From contig NZ_JAYGJO010000011.1 of NCBI RefSeq assembly GCF_035013185.1, forward strand, positions 62,001 to 126,000: a stretch of DNA of 64,000 bases, read 5' to 3'. This document shows positions 1 through 8,516 of this stretch, piece after piece (the first letter of the stretch is position 1; the number at the start of each line of letters is the position of its first letter). A program made the position numbers and the translations under genes. The notes below the pieces were generated by a model that saw only the letters and a program-made list of their open reading frames with translations, was not told where the DNA came from and ran no database searches. The DNA comes from Acerihabitans sp035013185 (GTDB lineage Bacteria > Pseudomonadota > Gammaproteobacteria > Enterobacterales > Enterobacteriaceae).

Positions 1-40
1 TCGCACCCGAATCGTGCAGACCTGATTGTGCTATTACATG

Positions 41-53
41 CTTGTATAGACAG
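41..53. promoter_or_regulatory. hut-type operator-like half-palindrome upstream of hutC
   Basis: The sequence CTTGTATAGACAG contains TTGT and ACAG arms around ATAG, in the style of the TTGTATAGACAA-like operators bound by HutC. It lies 56 bases before the hutC start, so autoregulation is plausible. The arms are imperfect and the comparison is from memory. Confidence 0.35.
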
Positions 54-108
54 CAGTTATTGTTATCATTACCCTTGGAATTAACACAAAAAGGCATGGG
101 GTAACGGG

Positions 109-864
109 ATGGTTGAGCAGACAAAGATGACGCAACTGGCCGAGTCGATGGGGGTACAACCGGCGCCTTTGTACCAACGGGTAAAACAGGCAATCATCAG
201 CCAGATCAGCAACGGTACCTGGAAACCTAATCAGCGCATTCCCTCTGAAAATCAATTGGTGGATGAACTTGGCGTCAGCCGTATGACGATCAGCCGAGCG
301 TTACGGGAACTCGCCAGCGAAGGTTATCTTCTGCGGATGCAGGGTGTAGGGACCTATGTCGCCGAACTTAAAGTCCATACCACCATTATGGAAGTACATA
401 ATATCTCTGATGAAATTGTCAACCGAGGCCATAAACACACCAGCAAAGTGATTACGCTGGATGCGGTGTTCGCGGATACGGTGCTGGCGGCCGCATTTGG
501 CATGAATCCCGGGCAAGATGTGTTCCATTCCTTGATCGTGCATTATGAAAATGCCATCCCGGTACAGCTGGAAGAACGCTGGGTAAATCCGTTGATGGCG
601 CCGGATTATTTATTGCAAGATTACCAATTACAAACACCCTATATCTATCTTAATCAGGCTGCGCCGTTGACCTCTGGTGAGCATATCATTGAAGCCGTTT
701 CGCCCAGCGCAGCACAATGCAAACTCCTGTCTATCAATAAAAACGATCCCTGCCTGCTGATCTGCCGCCATACCCGGCACCAACGAATACTGGTCACTTA
801 CACCAAACTGCTCTACCCCGGCGCACGCCATCAGCTACAGGGTCATTTTACCCGGCATGGCTGA
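109..864 (+). CDS. hutC: Histidine utilization repressor HutC (GntR/UTRA)
   Basis: 251-residue GntR-family repressor. An N-terminal winged helix-turn-helix (about residues 20-85, with the segments RIPSENQLVDELGVSRMTIS and RALRELASEGYLLR) is followed by a UTRA effector domain with the HutC-like segments VFHSLIVHYENAIPVQLEERW, SGEHIIEAVSPSA and LLYPGARHQLQG. The known enterobacterial HutC binds urocanate and represses the histidine degradation genes. No hut enzyme gene is inside the window, so these would lie off the left edge. The assigned start follows a G-rich stretch; an alternative ATG lies six codons downstream. Confidence 0.85.
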   Translation: MVEQTKMTQLAESMGVQPAPLYQRVKQAIISQISNGTWKPNQRIPSENQLVDELGVSRMTISRALRELASEGYLLRMQGVGTYVAELKVHTTIMEVHNISDEIVNRGHKHTSKVITLDAVFADTVLAAAFGMNPGQDVFHSLIVHYENAIPVQLEERWVNPLMAPDYLLQDYQLQTPYIYLNQAAPLTSGEHIIEAVSPSAAQCKLLSINKNDPCLLICRHTRHQRILVTYTKLLYPGARHQLQGHFTRHG

Positions 865-983
865 CAACGACAGACTCAGCCAGTCCATTTAAGGCCGCCT
901 ATTTTCTACCATGGCAACATGGTCCACCGTTTGTCGGGCCACGGTACGTCAACCCTGATCGGCACGATACCCGGTGCTGAACA

Positions 984-1580
984 TTAAGACCGCAGCAGCT
1001 CATATAACATAATGGCCGCGACCATCATCAGTACCCCCCCCATCAACTGGTTTACTCGCTTGAAATAACCAGCATGAGCAACGCTGCGACCGATCAATGT
1101 ACCCAGTAGCGCGTAACATCCCGGTGCGCCGGCACCGCCGGCACCCAGTAGTAAAGAAAGCAAAAAGACGGTGTTCCCGGTTACGTGTGCGGCCGGGAAC
1201 ATCACAGTTGTGATGGGCAGCACCACCAGCAGGCACTTGGGATTCATCGACTGAATCAAAAACCCATTCCAGAACGTTAATCGTTTTACCGGGATCGCCG
1301 TGACCTTATCCTTTATCTCCACCCGGCTATTTATTATTTTGATCCCGAGATACAGGATATAAACAATCCCTGCCACGCTGATATAAGGCAGATAGGCGGC
1401 GGCAATGAATGACTCACCTAAATAACCGAACAGAACAAACAAACAAAAGAGCGAAACACCGACGCCGAGAAAAAAGCCGACGGTTTGGCGAAATTGACCG
1501 GTCAATCCGGCACCAAGACCCATGATATTGACCGGGCCAGGACTGTACATTACGCTCAACGCAAACAAAAATATTTCCAT
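984..1580 (-). CDS. LysE/RhtB-family amino acid exporter
   Basis: 198 residues, the usual length for the family. It starts with the typical N-terminal segment containing SPGPVN (residues 13-18) in the first membrane helix and continues with about six hydrophobic segments. Family members export amino acids such as lysine, homoserine or threonine through the inner membrane. It is transcribed in the same direction as the AraC-type regulator just upstream (116-base gap), an arrangement common for exporters controlled by their own regulator. The substrate cannot be read from the sequence. Confidence 0.8.
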   Translation of the reverse strand: MEIFLFALSVMYSPGPVNIMGLGAGLTGQFRQTVGFFLGVGVSLFCLFVLFGYLGESFIAAAYLPYISVAGIVYILYLGIKIINSRVEIKDKVTAIPVKRLTFWNGFLIQSMNPKCLLVVLPITTVMFPAAHVTGNTVFLLSLLLGAGGAGAPGCYALLGTLIGRSVAHAGYFKRVNQLMGGVLMMVAAIMLYELLRS

Positions 1581-1695
1581 GCCCCTCTCCTGATAAATAT
1601 CGCCCTACATCAGAACAAATGTTGAACCTGAGGTAGGGTTATTTTTTATTGAGAGTAAAACCTGCAATAACACTATTCTTGTACGTTTGTGCAAC

Positions 1696-2508
1696 CTATA
1701 TCGTCTGGGAGATCATTTTTTTCCATCTATTTGCTGATAGACCAAAGGCCTGAATGAAGTGACGACTCATATGGCTTTGATCATAAAATCCAGCTGTTAG
1801 CGATGCTTCAACCAAGGTTTGCCCACCGATCAACGCCTGTTTAACACGATCCAACCGTCGCATAATCAGATAACGATGCGGCGAGGTGCCGAATACCTGA
1901 CGAAAATCGCGGGAAAGCCCCCAGCGATCGCGGTTGGCATGCGCTGACAGTTGTTCAACAGTCACGGCGCGGTCCAGGTTGTGGTGAATAAATTCCCTGG
2001 CGCGTTCAGCGGCGGCGTAATCCAACGCACCGCAGGGCGTGGCAGCACCGGAAACTGCATTTAACGCCAGCGCCAGATCGTAAAGAGCGTCAGCTTTTTC
2101 CAGCGACTCAAGCGGCGAATCAAACGTGCCCAACAACGCATGGGTTGCGTTGATCAGACGGCTATCCTGGGATATGCCCCCGGGGATAAACGGCAACGAC
2201 TGGCCCGGTAACACCTGTTGTATCAACGCCGGTTCGATATACACCATCCGGTAAAGAAAACCTTGTTCACTGCCGGCATGCCCATCGTGTAACTCATCTG
2301 GATGCAAGACCATGACACTGCCGGGCAGGTTATCGCGCCGAGCGCCCCGGTAGCGAAAACTCTGGACGCCGGCAAACGTCTGTCCGATGGCATACGTATC
2401 ATGGCGGTGCAGGTCGTAAGCATGGCCGGCGAAGTAGGCCTCGATGGCTTCAATATTATCTGAACCCTTACTGTGGACCATCCAGTCCCGACCGTGATTA
2501 GGTTTCAT
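1696..2508 (-). CDS. AraC-family transcriptional regulator
   Basis: 270 residues with an N-terminal AraC-type cupin sensor domain (about residues 15-100, HRHDTYAIGQTFAG) and a C-terminal double helix-turn-helix (about 165-265). The C-terminal part carries the signature around GFYDQSHMSRHFIQAFG and the preceding FRQVFGTSPHRYL. It lies upstream of a lysE-type exporter in the same direction and probably controls it. A purine-rich ribosome-binding site (AAGGGGCGG) precedes the start. The ligand is unknown. Confidence 0.8.
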   Translation of the reverse strand: MKPNHGRDWMVHSKGSDNIEAIEAYFAGHAYDLHRHDTYAIGQTFAGVQSFRYRGARRDNLPGSVMVLHPDELHDGHAGSEQGFLYRMVYIEPALIQQVLPGQSLPFIPGGISQDSRLINATHALLGTFDSPLESLEKADALYDLALALNAVSGAATPCGALDYAAAERAREFIHHNLDRAVTVEQLSAHANRDRWGLSRDFRQVFGTSPHRYLIMRRLDRVKQALIGGQTLVEASLTAGFYDQSHMSRHFIQAFGLSANRWKKMISQTI

Positions 2509-2688
2509 TGTTAATCCGCCCCTTTATTTCGTCAGTTTCATGTTGATTTTTCCCCCTCAATACCCGGCACGCTACAGGACTATGATGCACCAGGTGCACA
2601 GGCGATAGCCATACTGTGCGCATAGCTAACGACAGTTGTGAGCCCTTGCGTAAAAAAAATTGCAACCTTCCACCTTCCCTGCCACGGA

Positions 2689-2704
2689 ATTGACCGCTAT
2701 CACA
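2689..2704 (+). promoter_or_regulatory. CRP-like site before the PTS operon
   Basis: ATTGA-CCGCTA-TCACA matches the CRP consensus TGTGA-N6-TCACA fully in the right half and at 3 of 5 positions in the left half. It sits directly upstream of the LacI-type palindrome and about 90 bases before the first PTS gene, as expected for a catabolite-controlled sugar operon. It was identified by eye only. Confidence 0.35.
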
Positions 2705-2707
2705 AAA

Positions 2708-2736
2708 CTGCAACCGGTTTCTGAAACCGGTTGCAG
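2708..2736. promoter_or_regulatory. 29-bp perfect palindromic operator (LacI family type)
   Basis: Two 14-base arms, CTGCAACCGGTTTC and its exact complement, flank one central base. Each arm contains AACCGGTT, the core of many LacI/GalR operators, so the element holds two overlapping CG-centred operator cores. It ends 56 bases before the IIB start. The likely ligand is the AscG-like repressor encoded at 6353-7402. Confidence 0.7.
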
Positions 2737-2792
2737 AAATCAAGATTGCTACGTAATAATCGAGTGAACCACTGGTTTCGAGGCGCTGAACG

Positions 2793-3101
2793 ATGCAAAA
2801 AATCCTGTTATGTTGTGCTGCCGGAATGTCCACCAGCATGCTGGTAAAAAAAATGCAAAAAGCCGCAGACTTAAAAGGCACCGCGGTAGAGATAAAAGCG
2901 GTCGGTCTGGAAGAGTTCACCACTGAATTACCGCATTACGATTGTTGTCTGCTGGGCCCGCAAATTAAATATAAGCTCAAGGATTTTAAAGTCCTGGCCG
3001 ACGAGTTACATAAACCCATTACTGTCATCAACAGCATGGACTACGGCATGATGAATGGCGAAAAAATATTAAACGAAACACTGGCACTTCTTAACGCTTA
3101 G
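2793..3101 (+). CDS. PTS lactose/cellobiose-type enzyme IIB
   Basis: 102-residue cytosolic IIB protein, the usual size for stand-alone ChbB/CelA-type subunits. The phosphorylated cysteine is Cys8 in CAAGMSTS, and the P-loop and Pro-hinge layout of the family follows. It receives phosphate from IIA and passes it to the sugar during transport by IIC. It is the first gene of a four-gene unit (IIB-IIC-IIA-GH1), with 9 bases before IIC. The substrate is a beta-glucoside or diglucoside judging from the linked GH1 enzyme; cellobiose, chitobiose and aryl-glucosides cannot be separated. Confidence 0.88.
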   Translation: MQKILLCCAAGMSTSMLVKKMQKAADLKGTAVEIKAVGLEEFTTELPHYDCCLLGPQIKYKLKDFKVLADELHKPITVINSMDYGMMNGEKILNETLALLNA

Positions 3102-3110
3102 GAGAGAAAT

Positions 3111-4421
3111 ATGTCAGGAATAACCGAAAAGGTATTTGGCATTATTGAGGATACCATTAGTCCGATAGCAGGGAAATTATCGAGTCAACGTCATGTGATG
3201 GCGATCAGGGATGGATTTATCTCCGCTATGCCGTTTTTGATCGTCGGTTCTTTTATGCTGGTGTTTGCTCATCCGCCATTCTCCGCCAACAGTTCTTGGG
3301 CCTTCGCCCAGTGGTGGTTGCGCATGGCCGTCCAGTATGAAACCGTGATCATGATGCCCTATAATATGACCATGGGCGTGATGTCTATCTTTGTCGCCAC
3401 CGCCATCGCCTATAACCTGGCGCTAAGTTATAAAATGAACGGTTTTATGGCTGCCATGCTGTCGTTAATGTCTTTTTTGTTGGTGGCTTCGCCGGTGGTG
3501 GATAAATCACTGTCGATATCGTCTCTGGGTGGTACAGGTATTTTTACCGCCATTCTGGTGGCCCTTTATACCACCGAATTAATGCATTTTCTGCAAGTCA
3601 GAAACATCGGTATTCACTTGCCTGAGCAGGTACCGCCGAAAATAAAACAATCCTTCGATTTATTAATTCCGGTGCTGGCGATATTTTTTACTCTTTACCC
3701 GCTCAGTCTGCTTATTCAATCGCAATTTCATATGTTGCTGCCTGAAGCCATTATGGCGCTGTTTGGGCCAATCATCTCTGCCGCCGATACTCTGCCGGCG
3801 ATTTTAATTGCGGTACTGATCTGTCATTTATTATGGTTTGCCGGTATCCACGGCGCGGTTATCGTCGGCGGCATGTTGCAGGCATTTTGGTTAACCAACC
3901 TGGGTATCAACCAGCAAGAGCTCACAGCCGGCCAACCATTGACGCATATCTTTATCGAACCCTTCTGGCAGTTTTTTATCGTCATCGGCGGTTCAGGATC
4001 GACCATGGGACTGGTACTGCTCTATTTACGCAGCCGCTCCGCCCATTTGCGTTCTATCGGTAAACTGAGCCTGGTGCCCTGTGTGTTTAATATCAACGAG
4101 CCGGTTATTTTCGGCTCGCCGGTGGTCATGAACCCGACGCTGTTTATTCCCTTCATTACCGCGCCGCTGGTGAATGCCGTCCTGGCCTATATCGCCACCC
4201 GCACCGATATGGTCGGCCGGGTCATTTCGGTGGTGCCCTGGACCACCCCAGCGCCGATCGGCGCCGCCTGGTCCACCGGTTGGGATATGCGCGCCGCGTT
4301 ATTGGTATTGGTGCTGCTGGCGGTGTCCACTCTGATTTATTACCCCTTCTTTAAAATTTATGAACGGCAACTGCTGGCGCAGGAAATGCCGGTTTCCCAT
4401 CCTCAGCCTCAGGAGGCATAA
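3111..4421 (+). CDS. PTS lactose/cellobiose-type permease IIC
   Basis: 436-residue inner-membrane sugar channel of the lactose/cellobiose PTS class, with about ten hydrophobic segments. The family substrate motif is present as NEP at residues 329-331 in INEPVIFGSP, preceded by the HGAVIVGG segment. It translocates and phosphorylates the sugar using the upstream IIB. AGGAGAGAA before the start gives a strong ribosome-binding site. The stop is 2 bases before the IIA start, indicating translational coupling. Confidence 0.9.
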   Translation: MSGITEKVFGIIEDTISPIAGKLSSQRHVMAIRDGFISAMPFLIVGSFMLVFAHPPFSANSSWAFAQWWLRMAVQYETVIMMPYNMTMGVMSIFVATAIAYNLALSYKMNGFMAAMLSLMSFLLVASPVVDKSLSISSLGGTGIFTAILVALYTTELMHFLQVRNIGIHLPEQVPPKIKQSFDLLIPVLAIFFTLYPLSLLIQSQFHMLLPEAIMALFGPIISAADTLPAILIAVLICHLLWFAGIHGAVIVGGMLQAFWLTNLGINQQELTAGQPLTHIFIEPFWQFFIVIGGSGSTMGLVLLYLRSRSAHLRSIGKLSLVPCVFNINEPVIFGSPVVMNPTLFIPFITAPLVNAVLAYIATRTDMVGRVISVVPWTTPAPIGAAWSTGWDMRAALLVLVLLAVSTLIYYPFFKIYERQLLAQEMPVSHPQPQEA

Positions 4422-4423
4422 CC

Positions 4424-4783
4424 ATGGAAACCACAATTAATACCATGAACGACAGTGCGGCAGAGATGGAAAACCGGGTAATGGAGCTGATTATTTTTTC
4501 TGGCCAGGCGCGATCGGATGCCATGGAAGCACTGCGCGCGGCCCGGGGACGCCAATGGCAGACAGTCGATGTGTTATTGGCCTCGGCCAGCGAAGCAGCA
4601 CGGTGTGCGCACCGCATCCAGACCCGCCTTATTGGCGACGACGAAGGCATGGGTAAAATTCCGGTCAACCTTATTCTGGTGCATGCGCAGGATCATCTGA
4701 TGAACGCCATGCTCTGTCGGGATCTGGTGGAAGAACTTATCAGCCTGCACCGCGATATTGCCGCGTTGACACCTCAGGTTTAA
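4424..4783 (+). CDS. PTS lactose/cellobiose-type enzyme IIA
   Basis: 119-residue trimeric helical IIA protein. The phosphorylated histidine is His87 in VHAQDHLM, with the trimer-centre aspartate Asp90. It takes phosphate from HPr and gives it to IIB Cys8. The gene lies between IIC and the glycosidase, with AGGAGG ending the IIC coding sequence as its ribosome-binding site. Compared with ChbA it has the same core and no extension. Confidence 0.88.
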   Translation: METTINTMNDSAAEMENRVMELIIFSGQARSDAMEALRAARGRQWQTVDVLLASASEAARCAHRIQTRLIGDDEGMGKIPVNLILVHAQDHLMNAMLCRDLVEELISLHRDIAALTPQV

Positions 4784-4887
4784 TGCCATTTTTTTGCTCC
4801 GGTGGCGACACCGGCACACCATACCGGTTTTTGCCGCAGGCAGTGCGACAGCCCGCAGGCAAGCTGGAATAATACAAGGGGAGTGTT

Positions 4888-6327
4888 ATGCATTACCGGA
4901 CGTTAGCACCGTTTCCGCAGGGATTTCTTTGGGGCGCCTCCACCTCAGCCTACCAGGTAGAGGGGGCATGGGATCAGGACGGTAAAGGCCCCTCAGTGAT
5001 TGACCGGGCAAGCTTCGCACCCGAACTGAGCGATTTTACCGTCACCAGCGACCATTATCATCGTTTTGCCGAAGATATCGCCCTGTTCGCCGAGCTGGGC
5101 CTGAAAACCTACCGTTTTTCCATTTCATGGAGCCGCCTGTTTCCCACCGGCGACGGCGAAGTTAACCCACTTGGTGTGGCATTCTACCAACGTCTGATCG
5201 ATGAAATCTGCCGCTACGGTATTGAACCACTGGTGACGTTATATCACTTTGATTTACCGTGGGCACTGCAAGAACAAGGCGGCTGGTCAAATCCGCACAC
5301 TATCGCTGCATTTGAGCGTTTTGCCCGCACCGCCTTTGAGCTGTTTGGCGATCGGGTTAACTACTGGCTGACCATTAACGAACAAAATATGATGATCCTC
5401 AAAGGGGATGTCATCGGCACCTTGCCACCGGGTACCCTTGACCCGGAGAAAACCCTTTATCAGCAAAATCACCATATGATGCTGGCGCAGGCCCGGGCGA
5501 TGATCGCCTGCCACGCGATGCTGCCAGCGGCTAAAATTGGTCCGGCGCCAAACATTTCTTGCGTCTACCCGGCCAGTTGCCGGCCGGAAGATGTGATTGC
5601 CGCCAATAATTACGCCTCAATTCGCAATTGGCTGTATCTGGACTTAGCCTGCTTTGGCCGTTATAACGCCGTTGCCTGGAGTTTTATGACCGAAAAAGGC
5701 TATTTGCCGCAGGTTAGCGCAGAGGATATGGCGCTGCTGCAGGCGGGTCGCCCCGATTTTATTGCCTTTAATTATTATGCCTCCACCACCGTTGCCGCCG
5801 AGAGTGCCACCCATACCGAGCGCGAAGACGGCCTGCGTGAGGTTGAGGATCAACAGTTACCCGGTTTGGATAAGTCGGTTTACATCGGTTTTGATAATCC
5901 ACATTTGGAACATAATGAATTTGGCTGGTATATCGACCCGGTGGGTTTTCGCATTACCGCACGTGAGATCTATGAACGTTATCATCTGCCGTTAATCATC
6001 ACCGAAAACGGGCTGGGAGCATTTGATAAGCTGGATACAGGCAATAAAGTCCATGATGATTATCGCATTGAGTATCTCAGCAACCACATTGCGCAACTGC
6101 AATTGGCGATCACCGACGGCGTAGAACTGTTTGGTTATTGCCCATGGTCAGCCATTGACCTGGTCAGCACTCATCAGGGTATTGGCAAGCGCTACGGCTT
6201 TATCTATGTTAATCGTGATGAGCATGACCTGAAGGATCTGGCCCGCTACCGTAAGAAGAGTTTTTTCTGGTATCAACGGCTGATCGCCACCAATGGCATG
6301 CAACTCGATACCGACATCGACTATTAG
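4888..6327 (+). CDS. GH1 6-phospho-beta-glucosidase
   Basis: 479 residues, GH1 length. The acid/base is Glu165 in LTINEQN and the nucleophile is Glu373 in IITENGLG. The N-terminal FLWGASTSAYQVEGAW is the family signature. Near the C terminus DLVSTHQGIGKRYGFIYV carries the Ser, Lys and Tyr that bind the 6-phosphate in 6-phospho-glycosidases such as BglA and AscB. It cleaves the phosphorylated disaccharide or aryl-glucoside delivered by the PTS into glucose 6-phosphate and an aglycone or sugar. GGGGAG precedes the start. Confidence 0.9.
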   Translation: MHYRTLAPFPQGFLWGASTSAYQVEGAWDQDGKGPSVIDRASFAPELSDFTVTSDHYHRFAEDIALFAELGLKTYRFSISWSRLFPTGDGEVNPLGVAFYQRLIDEICRYGIEPLVTLYHFDLPWALQEQGGWSNPHTIAAFERFARTAFELFGDRVNYWLTINEQNMMILKGDVIGTLPPGTLDPEKTLYQQNHHMMLAQARAMIACHAMLPAAKIGPAPNISCVYPASCRPEDVIAANNYASIRNWLYLDLACFGRYNAVAWSFMTEKGYLPQVSAEDMALLQAGRPDFIAFNYYASTTVAAESATHTEREDGLREVEDQQLPGLDKSVYIGFDNPHLEHNEFGWYIDPVGFRITAREIYERYHLPLIITENGLGAFDKLDTGNKVHDDYRIEYLSNHIAQLQLAITDGVELFGYCPWSAIDLVSTHQGIGKRYGFIYVNRDEHDLKDLARYRKKSFFWYQRLIATNGMQLDTDIDY

Positions 6328-6340
6328 CCATCAGGCAACA

Positions 6341-6377
6341 CCGGCCAGGATGTCACCGACCTGGCCGGTTTTTTTTT
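6341..6377 (+). terminator. Intrinsic terminator after the GH1 gene
   Basis: A perfect 9-bp stem (CCGGCCAGG/CCTGGCCGG) with a 10-base loop is followed by nine T residues. It ends the PTS/GH1 unit. It overlaps the 3' end of the convergent lacI-type gene, so the last codons of that regulator are written by the terminator sequence. Confidence 0.9.
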
Positions 6378-7402
6378 GCCGGCCGACTGGCGGCGAAGGG
6401 ACCCGGCGCTACCGATTCACGCAGTATGAGTTCACCACTGAAGGAGGTTAACGGTGATACCGGCTTACCATCAAGTATGCTGACTATCTGCTCAAGTGCG
6501 CTTTGAATCATTTGCGCCACCGGCACATGCACCGTGGTTAACGGCGGGTTAAAATAGGACGCCATCGGAATATCATCAAAACTCAGCAACGACACGTCAC
6601 CGGGTATGGTTTTGCGGTGTTCGCGCAGCGCTTTGGCGGCGCCAATGGCCATATCGTCATTGCTGCATACCAACGCGCTGAATGATACCTGCCGTTGCAA
6701 CAACACCAAACAACCATTAAAACCGCTGTCCAGCGACCATTGCCCGGTGGCCATCAGCGACGCATCGTAAGCAATACCTGCGCCAGCCAGCGCCTGACGA
6801 TAACCCTGCACCCGCGCATGGGCGGTAGGGGACCCCGCCGCACCGGTAATAAAAGCAATGTCACGATGCCCTTGCTCAATCAAATGACCGACAGCTTGGC
6901 AGGCATTTTGCTGGTGGGCAGCAAATACGCAGTGCTCCCGCGCCTGCGGCAAATCGCGGTTAATCACGATAAAAGGAATATCATGCCGGGCAATCAGCCC
7001 CATAAGATCGTTTTCCCCCAGACAACTGGGGTAAACGATGATGGCGTCACAGCGCCGGTCAAGCAAAAACTGAACGGCATCCAGCTCGCTTTGAGCACTG
7101 TGTTTGCCATCCACCAGGATCAGTTGGCGGCCGTAGTTTTCGGTCATTTTGGCGGTTTGGTAGAGCAATTCGCCAAAATAGGGGCCGTTGTACAGGCTGT
7201 TAGTGACGATCAGGCCAATGCTTTGTGAATTCTTGGTGGCCAGGCTGCGCGCCAGCAAGTTAGGACGATAACCGGATTCATCAATAGCCCTGAATACTCG
7301 CAGCCGGGTGCTTTCCTTAACATAATCATTCCCCGCCAGCACTCGGGACACAGTAGACTTGGAAACACCCGCCTTAATGGCGACATCCTGCATGGTAATC
7401 AT
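6353..7402 (-). CDS. LacI-family repressor, AscG-like
   Basis: 349 residues. The N-terminal HTH (MQDVAIKAGVSKSTVSRVLA, residues 4-23) and hinge (YRPNLLARSLA) are LacI type. The effector domain resembles E. coli AscG in segments such as GLIVTNSLYNGPYF, DGKHSAQSELDAVQFLLD and FSALVCSNDDMAIGAAKALRE. AscG represses a cryptic beta-glucoside operon. It lies convergent to the PTS/GH1 unit and is the obvious ligand of the 2708-2736 palindrome. Its C-terminal tail (about KKNRPGR) is encoded by the terminator of the opposite operon and is probably not functionally constrained. Confidence 0.88.
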   Translation of the reverse strand: MITMQDVAIKAGVSKSTVSRVLAGNDYVKESTRLRVFRAIDESGYRPNLLARSLATKNSQSIGLIVTNSLYNGPYFGELLYQTAKMTENYGRQLILVDGKHSAQSELDAVQFLLDRRCDAIIVYPSCLGENDLMGLIARHDIPFIVINRDLPQAREHCVFAAHQQNACQAVGHLIEQGHRDIAFITGAAGSPTAHARVQGYRQALAGAGIAYDASLMATGQWSLDSGFNGCLVLLQRQVSFSALVCSNDDMAIGAAKALREHRKTIPGDVSLLSFDDIPMASYFNPPLTTVHVPVAQMIQSALEQIVSILDGKPVSPLTSFSGELILRESVAPGPFAASRPAKKNRPGR

Positions 7403-7434
7403 GAGATAAACCTTGGTCGTCCCATGCCTGGGGG

Positions 7435-7458
7435 AAAATACCGCATAGTGGGTATTTT
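7435..7458. repeat. Inverted repeat upstream of the AscG-like gene
   Basis: AAAATACC and GGTATTTT face each other across 8 bases, 33 bases before the regulator start. It could be a promoter-region operator or a small hairpin. It does not resemble the AACCGGTT operator. Confidence 0.35.
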
Positions 7459-7560
7459 ACCATACCGGCTTGAAAGTCATAAGATCTCCCTATTGGCAAG
7501 ATTAGACAATATATGGCCCAGCGCCAGCTCGGCTCGATATTGCCTTAAGACTGATTACCG

Positions 7561-8157
7561 TTATTTTCTGGCAACAAATTCGGTTACCTCAGCCAACCCC
7601 GTATGAAATGTGCCCTCTTTGATTTCCCGTTCGCGGATACAGCCATGCAACAATTGCATTGGACTGAAATTCTGCTTGAGCTCTTCGAGTGTCACGAGCA
7701 TATCCAGCTGATCGGGTCCACCGGTGCCGTATTTGAGTTGATTAGGCGAGTAAGCTTGATAAATCAGCAGGCCCCCGGGGTTAAGACTGGACAAAATTTG
7801 ACGATGAATGTGTGTTCTGACCGGCGAAGCAAGATGGCAAAAAATCATGACAATCAGATCATAGGCAAGATCAAGCTTGTAGTCTGTTAAATCAGCCACC
7901 TGAGTGGTGATAATGACCTTGCGTTCCGTGGCCAGTTGACGGGCTTTTGCTAGCCCCACCGCTGAACCATCCACGGCATGCACCTGATGACCAAGCCCGG
8001 CCAAATAGGTCGCATTGCGGCCTTCCCCTTCACCCAGACTTAACACCCGTAGCGGGTTCTCTGGTAGCAGCAACGTGGCCTGTTCAACCAAAAACGCATT
8101 GGGCTTAAGTCCATAGGCATATTCAGAACCGCTATATCGTTCATCCCATTTATTCAC
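7561..8157 (-). CDS. SAM-dependent methyltransferase, class I (TehB-like fold)
   Basis: 198 residues. The SAM-binding motif I is VLSLGEGEGRNATYLA (about residues 38-53), followed by an acidic residue after VHAVDG that contacts the ribose, and motif IV around LIVMIFCHL. The N-terminal WDERYSG is typical of the small tellurite-resistance/thiopurine-like methyltransferases. It is cytosolic, with the substrate unknown. It is a single gene, convergent to nothing close and unrelated to its neighbours. Confidence 0.75.
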   Translation of the reverse strand: MNKWDERYSGSEYAYGLKPNAFLVEQATLLLPENPLRVLSLGEGEGRNATYLAGLGHQVHAVDGSAVGLAKARQLATERKVIITTQVADLTDYKLDLAYDLIVMIFCHLASPVRTHIHRQILSSLNPGGLLIYQAYSPNQLKYGTGGPDQLDMLVTLEELKQNFSPMQLLHGCIREREIKEGTFHTGLAEVTEFVARK

Positions 8158-8516
8158 TGAATATTTCCCCTTTGATACAGGTCATAATGATATATATTTA
8201 CTTATTGACACAATTATACCCGCACTATTATCCATTTTTTTGCGACGCGGGTTCATTAAGGACGAACATAAAATGCCCCGGCTGCCTGTAACCGCACTAT
8301 TTCCTGGATAGCAGACGGGACTATTGAATAAAATGTCGGTATTTGAGCGTCAAGGATATGGTTGACGTTCAGACTGTTCTTGCACAAAACCAGCTTAACT
8401 CGAGCATCCTTTAACAATTACCCTGGTTTTATTAGGCGGTTACAGCGGCACGAAAAGCGCAGTGACTGTTCGGCGGTGATCACCACGAGCGATTAACCGA
8501 ATTCGATGGAAAAAGA
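8158..8516. other. Intergenic region, no gene recognised
   Basis: 359 bases between the 5' end of the methyltransferase gene and the 3' end of the ClpP-fold gene, both on the minus strand. The right part is mixed composition without a convincing open frame, RNA or strong hairpin. The methyltransferase promoter should lie in its left 100 AT-rich bases. Confidence 0.5.

Noticed and set aside
2498..2923. Minus-strand frame of 141 codons over the PTS promoter
   Set aside because: It runs across the CRP-like site and palindromic operator and into the start of the IIB gene; no homology or ribosome-binding site.
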